DNA of 64,000 bases, from the NCBI GenBank assembly GCA_033961575.1, contig CM066735.1, forward strand, positions 34,925,501 to 34,989,500, read 5' to 3'. Shown here in pieces: positions 1-10,861 of the stretch. This DNA comes from Aselliscus stoliczkanus (Eukaryota; Chordata; Mammalia; Chiroptera; Hipposideridae). The translations under genes and the position numbers were made by a program. Position 1 is the stretch's first letter, and every line of letters begins with the position of its first letter. Under the pieces are notes generated by a model. That model ran no database searches and was not told the origin of the DNA. It saw only the letters and a list, made by a program, of their open reading frames with translations.

Positions 1-1000
1 ATTTTTGAAGGATTTTATGTAGTGGTAGGATGAAAAATAATCCAATTTTGATCAGATAAAAAATACAATATCTACTACAATTAACTGTTTTAAGTGGGCC
101 ATGTATACAGCTAATAGCCTATTTAGTCTCTGGCATTTGCACAGTAATTGCTTGCTTTGCCCTGGCCATCATGTCCTTCATTGATATTACCATTAGAATC
201 ATTAATTGCTTATTTGCCTGTTTCAATTTGTACAGATGTCATAGCAGTAATTAGATATCCTGCCTATTTTCCTCCATGACTGTCTCATTTTATTTCTTTG
301 ATTCTAATTTAAGAATTTAGGACTATTCCATTTCGCCCAAGTCATATTCCTCTATTTAGCTAATCATAATTGATTACAAAAGGACAGATTAATTTTTTTT
401 CATATTTCTTACCACTAATCCTGATTTCCCCATTTGATCTCTTTCAACATTATTTCTCAAAGTTTGTTTTTCACTCTGAATTCCCAGAGTGACCATATAG
501 AATCAGAGGAACTTGGTACCAGAAGAGTCTTTAAGAGCCTACTATTAATTTTATTCGTCTATTACTCAGCACTGGCTACAGACTTTTTGGAGTTCAGCAC
601 TAGAAGAAAATATGGGACTTCTTGTCCAAAAAATTAAGAATTTCAAGACAGTGATTGCAGAGCATTAAACTAATCATAGGATGCTTCTGAGCATGGGCAA
701 TCCACAACTAGCCAGTTCACACAAGAAGCCATGTTCAAGTACTCCCACATCATCCTTACCAAGTGCTTATTGGGCCCCTGTTTACACTTCCAGAGGCAGA
801 AAACTCACTAACTCTCAAAGCCATCCATTTCTTAGTTCTCTAGTTATTTCTATTAGAGAGTTCTTCCTTACCCTGTTAAAATAAGGATGGGAGTGATGAT
901 GGCACATGGGTAATTACTAACGCTTGTTATTATTATTGTCTATTACTTGATTTCTCTCATTTTTTTCTTCCATCTTATGTTTCTAAGGCATACATGGGAA
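1..1000. other. AT-rich unique sequence with clustered homeodomain-type motifs
   Basis: No gene or recognised repeat is visible. Between about 125 and 375 there are several TAATTG/TAATTA cores (CAGTAATTGC, CATTAATTGC, CAGTAATTAG, CATAATTGAT). The base composition is less monotonous there than in the flanks. Two 67-residue frames at 434-637 and 681-884 show no domain, are not supported by codon pattern, and are treated as chance. A conserved non-coding element is possible but unproven. Confidence 0.3.
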
Positions 1001-1724
1001 AGGGAATAAAATGATCTGAGCATCTTTCCCTCTTTGTCACTTTTACTCCTTCATCTTCTTTACCAAGTAGTTCTCTCTTCTCTCCCAAAATGAGAGTGAA
1101 TAACATCCCTAAAAATACTCCAATATTGATTTTTTTTTAAAGGAAATGAATAGGGTAAGAGATGAGGGATAAAAAGTGATATGATACCATCTAACTTAAT
1201 TGTTGCTGGGTACAAATTATTTACAGAATACATCATGTCTGAAATCTCGGCATTGATAGAAATTCCAAATATAAGGACTTAATTGCCAAAATATACTAGC
1301 ATGAATAGATTTCTTATTTACTGTTGTATGAGCAATGCCAAATGTCTATTTTTTAATGTATCCTTGATTACATAACTGAATGAATTATTTTTATGTATTC
1401 AGTCTTACTGATGTTTTCACATTCATCTCTTAGGCTAATGCTTAGATGAAGTGCATCATTTGGGATGCTTAAAAAAGGTATTTTATTCAATATTTTTTCT
1501 AATCCTGCTATGTATACTTAGCCATAAAAATTCAGATTTAAACATAAGCAGATAATTAAGAATTTTTGTTTGTACAATTGAAGATGGATTATTGAAATGG
1601 TATCCTCTGGGAAGGGTGAGGGAGAATTCAGAAGTGATATTTAAACTGAAGTTAAAAAAAATGACTTGGATTTGAAAAAGACATGAAAGGATGTATACAC
1701 CAAGTCAAAACAAGAGCATGTAAA
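1001..1724. other. Unassigned AT-rich sequence
   Basis: Nothing recognisable is seen in this stretch: no long reading frame, no inverted repeat and no repeat-family signature. Confidence 0.5.
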
Positions 1725-2216
1725 TTTATTCATTCAATCAAAAAATATTTATTGAGAATGAACCTTATGCCTGGGGCCCATGAGGCAATGTGTTGTGACA
1801 GGGGCTAGAATATAGTGGAAATTCAAAGAAGGTAACTGTGGTAAGAACAATAAAGTTGGGGGGTTGGATATTAAAGATGTTGGTATGAAATGAGAATGAG
1901 CAAATAGGTTAAGAACAGATGGTGCCAAAGTATGGACATTGGATTTTATATTATATATAATAAAGTACTTTAGCACCTGAGTGGTGCAAATCATTGTACT
2001 TTTAGAAAGAGAACTCTGACAGCTCTATAGAGAATAAGCTAGAGCAAGGGAGAAATGGGGTGTCAGTGAAGAGAGTTTTGAGGTTGTTATAATTGTCCAA
2101 GGGAGAAACGATGAGCACCCTGGCCTAAGGGGTGACAGGTGTATGGAGAGGATAGGATGAATTTGAGAGACAAGTTTGGGGAAGAATTGACAGTATTTGG
2201 TGACAGAACATTTTAA
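1725..2216 (-). mobile_element. LINE-2 (L2) 3' fragment, antisense
   Basis: The left edge carries the reverse complement of the L2 3' end: a TTCATTCAATC repeat followed by AAATATTTATTGAG. The part from about 1980 to 2216 resembles, in reverse, the end of the L2 reverse transcriptase region. Internal stretches are diverged or deleted. L2 is an ancient mammalian LINE and this copy is long dead. The 81- and 65-residue reading frames here are shadows of the decayed element. Confidence 0.6.
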
Positions 2217-2849
2217 TGTCAATCATAGTAAAAGTGGTTTAGTATATAAAAACATATGCATTGTAACCATATATTGGTATCCTTGAATTAATAATTATTT
2301 TGATGAGTTTGATCACTTTTATATACTTCAAGTTTAAAGACAATGTGGACTGACAGTATGGTTAATAGGAATAGAAGGCATTCATTTAAGCAAAACATAG
2401 GATTTCAGAATCTATGTTGGAATCAACTCTTTCATGTTTAGGAAGGAGACTGAAGTCTAGACATTACTAACTCCAGGTCTCTTGACTCTCTTGAGTCTAG
2501 TCATCAAAATGGGCTTAAGTCATTTTATTGTGTAAAGGAATATGTTCATATGTATTTGGAATAATTTTCATCTCTAATTTGTTAACATGTAGAATCTACC
2601 ACTTTCAACTAAGCTGCACCTAACAGGCCCAGAATATATTTTTGATGAGTAAAGACTGGCTTCAGAAAAAAAACATAAAGTAAATGATGAGTATACATTT
2701 CATCGCATTTTGGTAATGTGATCAGCAACTACCTTAGTACATTATGACAGAAATAGAATTGTTCCATTTTGTGACTTTTTGAACAAAAATTAAATACCTA
2801 TATATCCATATCATCTATATCTATACCTATACACAAACACACACACATA
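2217..2849. other. Unassigned AT-rich sequence ending in a short CA/TA run
   Basis: No gene or family-level repeat is recognised. A degenerate ATCTATAC and CACACACA run at about 2815-2848 abuts the inverted-repeat element that follows. Confidence 0.45.
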
Positions 2850-3059
2850 CATGGAGGGTGTCAAAAAATGTACATATTTTAAGAAATGAAAAAACTGTAT
2901 TAAAATTACACTGGTGGTAACCACTTTGAGCACCTCTTGTAATTGCAGAAGTCAATCATGAATTGTATTCATCTTTTGTTATCAGTATGTATTGAGTATT
3001 ACAATTTTAATACAAAATTTTCCTTTCTTAAAATGTGTATATATTTTTGGCAACTTCTG
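2850..3059. mobile_element. Non-autonomous DNA element with long terminal inverted repeats (copy 1)
   Basis: About 210 bp lie between TA dinucleotides at 2848-2849 and 3060-3061. The left arm reads GTGTCAAAAAATGTACATAT and the right arm is its approximate reverse complement, extending about 55 bp with few mismatches. TA flanks and long arms suggest a Tc1/mariner-type MITE, but the family was not identified. Related copies lie at 8018-8216 and, truncated, at 15811-15928. Confidence 0.65.
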
Positions 3060-3082
3060 TATATATGTATATATAATATTAC

Positions 3083-3538
3083 TCAGCCAAAAAAAGGAAT
3101 GAAATCTTGCCATTTGTAACAACATGGATAGACCTCGAGGGTATTATGCTCAGTGAAATAAGTCAGAGAAAGATAAATACCATATGATTTCACTTATATG
3201 GGGAATCTGAAAAAGCAAGTTAAATGAACAAAAAAAGCACAAATTCATAGATATGGGAAGCAAATTGATCGTTACCAGATGCGTGGAGGTTGGGGTTAGG
3301 TGAGAAAGGTAAAAGGGATTAAGAAGTATAAATTGCGAGTTATAAAAATAGTCATGGGGATACACAATACAGCATAGGGAATATAGTCAATAATATTGTA
3401 ACAACTATGTATGGTGTCAGATAGGTACTAGAGTGATCAAGGTGATCATTTCATAAGGTATATGAATGTTTAATCACTATGTTTTACACCTGAAGTTAAT
3501 ATAATATTGTATGTCAACAGTAAATTAAAAAATAAGAA
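3083..3538 (+). mobile_element. LINE-1 3' end (end of ORF2 and 3' UTR)
   Basis: The sequence starts in the well-known last part of L1 ORF2 (TACTCAGCCAAAAAAAGGAA, then ACAACATGGATAGACC and CATATGATTTCACTTATATG). It runs through the 3' UTR to TTTTACACCTGAAGTTAATA and an A-rich end. It is 5' truncated, as most L1 insertions are. The 71-residue antisense frame at 3150-3365 is a shadow of this element. Confidence 0.85.
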
Positions 3539-6289
3539 AACAACACAACATGACAAATTAAGTAAACATCTAATATAAAAGATAATAATAAGTGAGATTT
3601 TGAAGGCTTTATGACAAAGAGGAAAGTAACAAGAAATTTACAACATATCCACATATGCAAAAAGAGATCAAAATAGTTTGATGTTTGCATTGATATGAAA
3701 TAAGATTGGAATATATCCAACTTGGTATTGTTTTTAACTCTTTAAAATCAACTAAAATGATTATACTTCTATAAAGAATTATAATTACTAGTTTTGATTT
3801 TACAGGAAGGATGAAGAAAAAAGTGAGGAATAGATGACTTTAACTATAGAGCACTTCAAATTGAGATAACCTCAGATGAAGAAAGTTTACAGATATGTAT
3901 TTTCAGATTTTTGGCACAGGCAAAACAGAATGAAGTTATGTAAAAATGGGGGGAAATACACTCAACAATATAACAACACTAACTAAAGGAGAAGCAGAGA
4001 AATTCTGTAGTAGTCTGTATGCTAAAGGATATTTTGGCAGCTACAGTGTATGAATACTGCACTCAATGTAAGTTCATTCAGGAGCAGACCTTCCTGGCTA
4101 TCAGGGTGCTACCATGGAAAGTGCTCATTGGTCTGCATCCCTTTGTGTTCAGACAGGATGAGGAATGATTCAGTGTGACCAAACTTCAGAGATGGCCCTC
4201 CTACAATCTCAAATGTCAGTATATAGATATTTCTGCTCCGTGGCTGGGCTGCTCTGATAACAGAATTAATTTGGCCTCTAGAGAAGGTATGTTCTTTTCA
4301 GAAAAGTATTTCACAGAGGTGATTCTCCCTCTAGTCTTTCATTTATCAACAAAATACCAATAAAGAGGGGAGATAAAAGTCATGAAAGTACTTATAATTT
4401 TTTGAGTGAGGTATTTGAGACACTTGCAGGATTCTTAAAACAACTTTTTCTTTTAAATGAATGGCGTTTATGGAAGGACTCTGAGCATTAACAAAGAGTT
4501 ATAAAATTATTCCAGATTTAGAAATTTGATAATAATAATAGGAGAGTAAATGAAATTAAGAAGGGTCTAGATAAAGTCATGCTTGTATAATATACATTTG
4601 ATTAAGTTTCTATCTTTTTTTTATTTTTGGAAAGCAGTTACACTTATTAATTTGAGTACTCTCTCTGGGTTTACAAAAAAAGAAAATAGATTTTAAATGC
4701 ATGTATCTGGATAAAACAATACAAAACAAACAAACAAAAAAACACCAAAAGTTGCTGATTATATTACTTGCTAAACAGATCCATGGAAGATACAGAGATA
4801 ATTTTAAAGTTAAGAAATATATAGTGTATATGTTTAAAGAATGAACAAAATTCACTGAAGGAAAAGTGAGTCATGTGTGACTTTCCATTTTGTGCTCACT
4901 TATCCCCTTGTTCATATAGACAGACATTCGAAGTCTATTTTGCAACATAATTGGTGGCAGTTATAGACTTTATTGGAAATCTACTTTTGATAATATAACT
5001 TGTGGTAGTGTTAGGCTTTATAGACTTTTGACAGATGGAATCATGAATTTATTGATTCAATATTCTCAATCTGAAAATACTCCAGATGCAGATATAACAT
5101 AATAATAAGGGTTTATGGCATAGTTAGGATTAGTTATGATATATTTGAGTATTTTAATCCTTAGTACATTTTAGATCTCAAAATATTGGAATGGTCTATT
5201 ATAAAAGGATCTAAATTAATTTGATAATAACATCATCTGTCTATATGCAAATTTGGGAAGGGGGTTTCTAATTGACATGCCATATTCCATATAGTGTAAC
5301 TAAATTTCCACAGGGCATTTAACTCAATTATCTGAGCAATCTGATCAAGACAAACTTATAATTATTAACAAATACTTATGGAGTGTCCACTGAGTGCTTA
5401 GCTTTATATTGGTTGCTACAAATCTGTTAAAATTCCTGAAAGTAGATCTGATGATGAGATTAAGATAGGAGGGAGGTAAGTGCAGTGGGCAAAATTTGCA
5501 TCAAAAAAGCAATGAGATTCTAAGTCTATAGAAAAGATGAACAAGGAATTCAAAGGAAAAAAATCTTAATTATATTTTTATTTATTATATCTCATGTCAC
5601 TCTAAAATAGAGCATGTGCTTGAATTAGATTTTTAATGAGTTAACTTAAAAGTTTAAATCTCCATTACATGCTATTATGATTACAGCATTATATAGGCTC
5701 TTTAGCTATATTTACAATTAACAAATTCATTTTGGGGTGAGACACTCTAAAGAAAAACAAGAAAACAAAGCAAAACAAAACAAAAATAAAGGTGATATGT
5801 GTCCAGATTTAGAAGACCAAACATCATTTTCACTTATGATGGGGGGAAGAAAAAGGAAACCTCTGACAACAAAAGTAATTTTCTTCTTAAATTATTTGCC
5901 TTCTTCACATAGATTTCTAAAAGCAAATCTTACATTTTCCTGCTTTTTACATTATAAACTGTATTAGTGTACAGTAAGAAATACATTTTACATCTTGACA
6001 AATTTATAGCAATGGCCTTTAATTGCAGTTCTTGTTAAGAAACCATGTGATGTGTTATGGTTATTTCTATTCTATTTCATTTAAAAGTGCTACAACATAC
6101 TACATTTATTTTATTACACATCAACCACCAATGAGTAGTTATATATAGCTTATAAATGGCTTTTCTAGAATTTTGAGGAAAATAAGCACAAAGAATAAGA
6201 AAGATAATTCAGACTTAAAAGATATTAAAAAGTACTCCATCTGTGAAATGGTCTCCCTATCAAGACATGTGACCATCTGACAACCCACA
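3539..6289. other. Unassigned AT-rich sequence
   Basis: No gene, RNA or clear repeat is recognised in about 2.7 kb. Short frames at 4175-4363, 4610-4855 and 5737-5967 show no domain, and the last two follow low-complexity A-rich runs. A weak MIR- or L2-like stretch may lie near 5365-5480 (AACAAATACTTATGGAGTG) but is too diverged to call. Confidence 0.45.
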
Positions 6290-6650
6290 AAATATTTACA
6301 ACATTATTAATTATATTCCCCGAACTGTCTTTCATATCCCTGTGGCAATATTGTAGTTACCTATTTATGCTGTCTAATCCCTTCCCCTTCTCCCTCATCC
6401 CCACCCTCCTCCCAACTAGCAACCCTGTTTTCCCTCTGTATTTATGAGACTGTTTCTGTTTACTTTGTTCATTCATTCAGTTTTTCAGATTCACATATGA
6501 GTGAGATCATATGGTATTTGTCTTTCTCTGACTGACTTATTTCACTTAACATAATTGTCTCTAGGTCCATCCATATCGTTACAAATGGTACGATTTCATT
6601 CTTCTTTATAGCAGAGTAATACTCCATTGTATACATGTACCACAGTTTTT
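6290..6650 (-). mobile_element. LINE-1 3' region, antisense segment
   Basis: In reverse complement this reads from the end of L1 ORF2 (AATGGAGTATTACTCTGC) through the CATATGATCTCACTCATATG motif into the 3' UTR. It is immediately followed by a sense L1 3' end at 6651-6896. Such head-to-head L1 pieces can arise by twin priming during a single insertion. Confidence 0.75.
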
Positions 6651-6887
6651 CACTGCACTGTATACCTGAAACTGATGTTGTGTAATATTGTATACCAACT
6701 GTAATTGAATATATAGATAGTCACGGGATGTGACTTATACTGTGGAAGGGAGTCAGAGGAAGTGTAATAGATATATATGATATGGGATGGAGGAGTGGGG
6801 TGGGAGAATTGGGAGAGGCAGGTTGTCACTTTGTGGGGTAAAAAGTATAACTATTGCACTGTGTTGTACACCTGAAATTAATTTAAA

Positions 6888-6896
<9 letters not shown>
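6651..6896 (+). mobile_element. LINE-1 3' UTR terminus, sense segment
   Basis: The segment contains two L1 3'-terminal signatures: TATACCTGAAACTGATGTTG at about 6661 and TGTACACCTGAAATTAATTT near the end. It finishes in an A-run that grades into a TA repeat. With the antisense block just upstream it forms an inverted L1 structure. It may instead be two independent insertions. Confidence 0.65.

Positions 6897-6944
<48 letters not shown>
6897..6944. repeat. (TA)n microsatellite
   Basis: About 24 uninterrupted TA units directly follow the A-rich tail of the L1 3' end. This is consistent with expansion from a retroposon tail. Confidence 0.95.
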
Positions 6945-6948
<4 letters not shown>

Positions 6949-7574
6949 CTCCAACAGTTCAACTTAAAAAAAAGATGTTAAAAAGTAGACACATGGGTCT
7001 ACATTCTAAATACACAGGTATTGTGTTCTTGTAATTTTAAGTATTGAATTCAATTCCAGATTATTTTTTTAAACATCTTGTTGTTAACTAGCCATTTGTC
7101 ACACTTACTTTAATATGGTCAGTTTGTGAGTAAGCACAGTATCTATATTGTGGTAATCTGCATTTCTAATTATCTCCCTGATGCTAGGTGACTGAGACTT
7201 TTGAGTTGGCAGGACATGATTCTGTTTATGTTAATATTGGCTATATACTTCTATATACTTCATTATTTGTTAATATTGGCTATACTGTAAGAGAGAATGT
7301 GCACGTGAACTCATCTATATTGTTCAGCAAAAGAACAGCAAAAAGTATTTCCATCTTTATGGATCAGGTGGGCATTTCAGACAAGACATGACTGCCCTAC
7401 TGGTGGGGCTCCTTAGTATTCATTGTTTAATGACAGCTCAATCTTTAGTCCATAAAGATGGATAAAAGAGTATATTGTCAACATATTGCCAATAAAATCA
7501 TTTGGATGTATTCAGCACTATGAATTTCATATTTTTCTTTTTTTAATATATGTGTGACATATATTTCAGGGTTA

Positions 7575-7582
<8 letters not shown>
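6945..7582. other. Unassigned AT-rich sequence
   Basis: No gene or family-level repeat is recognised. A short local duplication is visible near 7229-7285 (two GTTAATATTGGCTATA copies). The 67-residue frame at 7188-7391 spans it and has no recognisable domain. Confidence 0.45.

Positions 7583-7627
<45 letters not shown>
7583..7627. repeat. (TA)n microsatellite
   Basis: A pure TA run of about 22 units, followed by T-rich low-complexity sequence. Confidence 0.95.
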
Positions 7628-7631
<4 letters not shown>

Positions 7632-8017
7632 TTAATTTTATATTTTTTATATAAATTAAAATGACTAAGAACCAAGATAAAATGTAATGAAGTGCAAGCC
7701 TTTGGAACTTGAGTCAAAGTATAGACTTGGTAGGAACATAACAACATGATCTAAACTAAACCTACTGAACTGAAATTTTTTTGTGATTAATATTGAAAGG
7801 AAAAAGCAGGCCCACAATTTTGAGAGGTCCTTATTTTCCAAGAGAACTAATAAATCTGGATGTGAAGTCTCCCTGCTCAAAAAGAGAAAGAAAAGTGTGT
7901 ATCTCCATCTACCATGGAAAGGATGAAAAATAATTTGCAAGCCTCCAGTTTGTATTCTAGAAAGATGTGAAACACAGCACCACTTGAATTAGCTATAACC
8001 TGGAATAGAAGTATATA
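7628..8017. other. Unassigned sequence between a TA repeat and a MITE
   Basis: Nothing recognisable is seen. The 91-residue antisense frame at 7665-7940 has no domain I can identify and no splice or polyadenylation context. Confidence 0.4.
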
Positions 8018-8216
8018 TATATGGTGCCAAACAAATGTATACACATTTTAAGAGAGGAAAAAACTGTATTACTGAATATATATCAATAACAAAATATGGA
8101 TATGTCAGTTTGACTTCCCCAGTTACAAGAGGAGTTCAAAATGATTACTATCAGTGTAATTTTAATGCAGACTTTTCCTTTCTTAACATGTATATACATT
8201 TTTTTGGCACCCTTGG
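8018..8216. mobile_element. Non-autonomous DNA element with long terminal inverted repeats (copy 2)
   Basis: TA flanks at 8016-8017 and 8217-8218 enclose about 199 bp. The left arm GGTGCCAAACAAATGTATAC and the right arm TATACATTTTTTTGGCACCC are inverted relative to each other, and inner parts also match copy 1 at 2850-3059. The small reading frames overlapping this site on both strands come from the palindromic arms and the adjoining TG repeat. Confidence 0.7.
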
Positions 8217-8218
8217 TA

Positions 8219-8244
8219 TGTGTGTGTGTGTACACACACACACG

Positions 8245-8277
<33 letters not shown>
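8219..8277. repeat. Compound (TG)n/(CA)n microsatellite
   Basis: A TG run, a short CA run and a second TG run follow each other directly at the right end of the MITE. Confidence 0.95.
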
Positions 8278-8287
<10 letters not shown>

Positions 8288-8289
8288 AA

Positions 8290-9516
8290 AATGAAAATTG
8301 CTTTTATTCTAAAGCAATTTCCTTATTATTATTATTTTTGAATGCTTCTTTCTGGATAATATTTTAAAATGATGTTGGACTGCATAGATCCTTATTAAAT
8401 GATTATAAAGCACATAGTAATAAATATACAATTGGAAAAGAAGAGGCATGCTTTTAAGTCATCCAAAATGGCAACGGTTTTAAAGCATGATGGAGAGGAG
8501 GGGGTGGAAAGTATAGTGGATGTGGCTAAAGAAATGTTTAAAGAGGTATGACTGTTCTAAAAGCAGATTAATAAAAAAAATATATATCTTTATGTTGCCC
8601 TTTTCTAGAGAATTCACTAAAGTGATGATGTTTGTAAAAATTATTTTTGGTTTATTTTTGTTTGTTTGCATTAGTTTTTATTCTTGTTTTGTTATACCAA
8701 TAATGATAAACACAATGAAAAGAACAAGAGGGAAAGTATCAGGAGAATGAAGATTTCTGGGAAAAGAAGAAAAGGAGGTATATATATACAGAAAGTGAAG
8801 AGTCTAGAAATGTAAGCTGGATGGAGCCAGTAAGAGGAAGCTATAGCCTACAGCATATGTTGAAAAGGCTATTGTCAGAGAAGCTCGGGCCTTAAAAGTT
8901 GGATGCATTGAAGAAAGAAATGAAAAATGGGAAATGGGCCACAAATTAGACTCCTTTATTGAGGGTATCATTTGACACCTTCCTAGCTCCTCATCCTCTT
9001 CCTCCTGAGTAGAACATATGACAGACAAACTCTGCACTCAATCCATTGATGTAATTAATACAATTTATGTATATAAATCGAGTGGAAAGCAGAAGAGGGA
9101 AAAAAGAGTAGTGTGAATTGTTAAATCCATAAAAGAGCTACATAAACATGTTAGAGATATCAAAATGCACAAAATTAAGAAAGATTGCATCAGGAAAGTA
9201 GGATTTGGGGTCCATGTTAAAAATAGAAGGGGTTCTGTTGCTTTTCACTATATATACACCATTTGTACTTATTTGAGTGTTTAAATACAGTCATGCTGAT
9301 TTTTATTAAAATATTTTAAGAAATAGTTTAGTATGTAAAAGTAAAGAAAATTATGGAAACCATCGATTAGGGTCCATTTGGTTTAAATGGGCAGCTGGGT
9401 AATATTGTCCAGAAAAAAGCAGTGGAGTTTTCAAATTATGCTAGAGATTTCATTTGGTATCTATCTATTTTTAAGTATTTTCAAACATTTTAGCTAATGA
9501 TATATGATATCATTGC
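8290..9516. other. Unassigned sequence
   Basis: No gene or named repeat is recognised in 1.2 kb. Frames at 8480-8671, 8520-8750 and 8804-9037 are short, on both strands, and without visible domains. Confidence 0.45.
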
Positions 9517-9562
9517 ATATATATATATATATATATATATTATATCCACCCACACGCACAGC

Positions 9563-9598
<36 letters not shown>
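9517..9598. repeat. (AT)n followed by (CA)n microsatellites
   Basis: An AT run to about 9542, a short CCACCCACACGCACAG linker, then a CA run of about 17 units to 9598. The 62-residue frame at 9497-9685 is translated low-complexity sequence. Confidence 0.95.
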
Positions 9599-9602
<4 letters not shown>

Positions 9603-9634
9603 TATGTGTGGCTGTACATGATTATTTTTCTTTC

Positions 9635-10250
9635 TTTTTTTTTTTTTTCAAATCACCATTCAGTAAGGCATACAGAAATGCTTGACTGCACATGTTGGCT
9701 TCTGACAAGTTTGTGACACACTGAACAGAGATGGCAGAAGTAGTGTCTATTTCTTTTCTGGTTCTTGATCCCACAGGGGATTGGGAATCCCCAGGAATAA
9801 GTATAGTGGTTTTCAAAAAACCAACTTCCCCATAATGTTAATAGATTATCTCAGGTTGAGAGCAAAAGAACTATGGATGGATGGAGAGAACGAACACAGG
9901 CTACAGGTCTGCAGGCAGGAAAGCACTGTTTTCTTGATGGCACTGGTCCTGAGAGACAGCAAGAGTTGTGACAAATAACTGTTGTACCAAGGCATACAGG
10001 ACCAAATGCAGAATTACAAAGATGAAAATTCTGTGTTTAAAGAAAGAAGTATTAGGGAATAACTTGACCAGACAAAAAACAAATTTACACAAATCAAAAT
10101 GGAGTTTAATACCTATATACTATCTTTACTACTGCACAAGAAGTTGAAATTGCAAAGCACACCATAATGGCGGCAAAAACCAGGAAGAAGTAAGTTTAAA
10201 TCTAGTAAAAGTTGACTTAATTTTTCTCGTCAGTGAGTTTGCTGACTGAT
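9635..10250 (-). other. Possible processed retrocopy of unknown origin, antisense
   Basis: A T-run at 9635-9648 would be the poly-A tail of a minus-strand insert extending to about 10250. The insert has a more mixed composition than its surroundings, and two adjacent minus-strand frames cover much of it (9622-9816 and 9901-10092). No parent gene or transposon family is recognised. No AATAAA lies just before the tail and no clear target duplication is seen. It may simply be unique sequence next to a T-run. Confidence 0.25.
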
Positions 10251-10319
10251 TCATGTTTAATGAACTTGCCTAAATCTAAATAGAAAGTGGAGCATGATGC
10301 ATATAAAGAGGGCAAGAAT

Positions 10320-10740
10320 GGGCCGGTCGAGTGGCGCATTGGTTAAGCGCTGGTTTGGGGATGCCAGCGGCCCCGGTTCGGATCTCACATGAGGGCCAGT
10401 GACACTGCCCTCTACAGCTAACAACAGCTCCACCTGGAGCTGGGCTGTGCGAGCCCCGGTGATGGTGTGGGCTGCAGCCCCTGCTGCAGTGGGCTGCCAT
10501 AGGCGACAGTGAGTGGCCCACAGCCAGCTTGAGCGGCTGGCAGCCAGCGTGAGCTGCCAATAGCCGCGGTGAGCGACATCCAGAGGCCAGCGACCGATCT
10601 GCCTCATCCGGGAAGAGCGCAATGACGATACCATCAGTGAAGCAACATCCTCTGCAACTAAACTGAAGAACAAAAAGACAGCAACTTGTCTGTTCCCCTC
10701 TGCCAATTCCCCAATAAAATCTTTAAAAAAAAAAAAAAAA
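10320..10740 (+). mobile_element. Long tRNA-derived bat-type SINE with perfect target duplication
   Basis: The element starts GGGCCGGTCGAGTGGCGCAT. It carries an A-box-like stretch (TGGCGCATTGG) and a B-box-like stretch (CCGGTTCGGATC) typical of tRNA-derived SINEs, and ends AATAAAATCTTTA plus an A-tail. It is flanked by perfect 10-bp direct repeats GGGCAAGAAT at 10310-10319 and 10741-10750. The body is GC-rich compared with the locus. The 200- and 94-residue antisense frames here are SINE sequence, not a gene. Similar long copies lie at 43437-43887 and 48205-48636. Confidence 0.92.
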
Positions 10741-10777
10741 GGGCAAGAATAACAGCAGCATGTGATTCTAGGAATTA

Positions 10778-10859
10778 TTGGGTTGTCGGAGAAGTCATGA
10801 TGTATTTTTTTTATGTTTTTTTGTTGCAAAAATGCGTCCTGACTTTTCTGACAACCCAA
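10778..10859. mobile_element. 82-bp mariner-type MITE (copy 1)
   Basis: A near-perfect palindrome of 82 bp starts TTGGGTTGTCGGAGAAGTCA and ends with its reverse complement. It is flanked by TA at 10776-10777 and 10860-10861. Size, ends and TA target match the class of miniature mariner derivatives. Copies 2 and 3 are at 35189-35267 and 59503-59583. It sits only 27 bp beyond the 3' target duplication of the preceding SINE. Confidence 0.88.
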
Positions 10860-10861
10860 TA

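Noticed and set aside
8035..8367. 110-residue plus frame and its minus partner
   Set aside because: They translate a palindromic MITE and a TG/CA repeat.
10320..10410. Possible tRNA gene
   Set aside because: A and B boxes are present but the element has a SINE body, poly-A tail and target duplication, and no cloverleaf was convincing.
10257..10859. 200-residue minus-strand frame, the longest in the window
   Set aside because: It lies across a SINE, its target duplications and a mariner MITE; the translation is transposon sequence.
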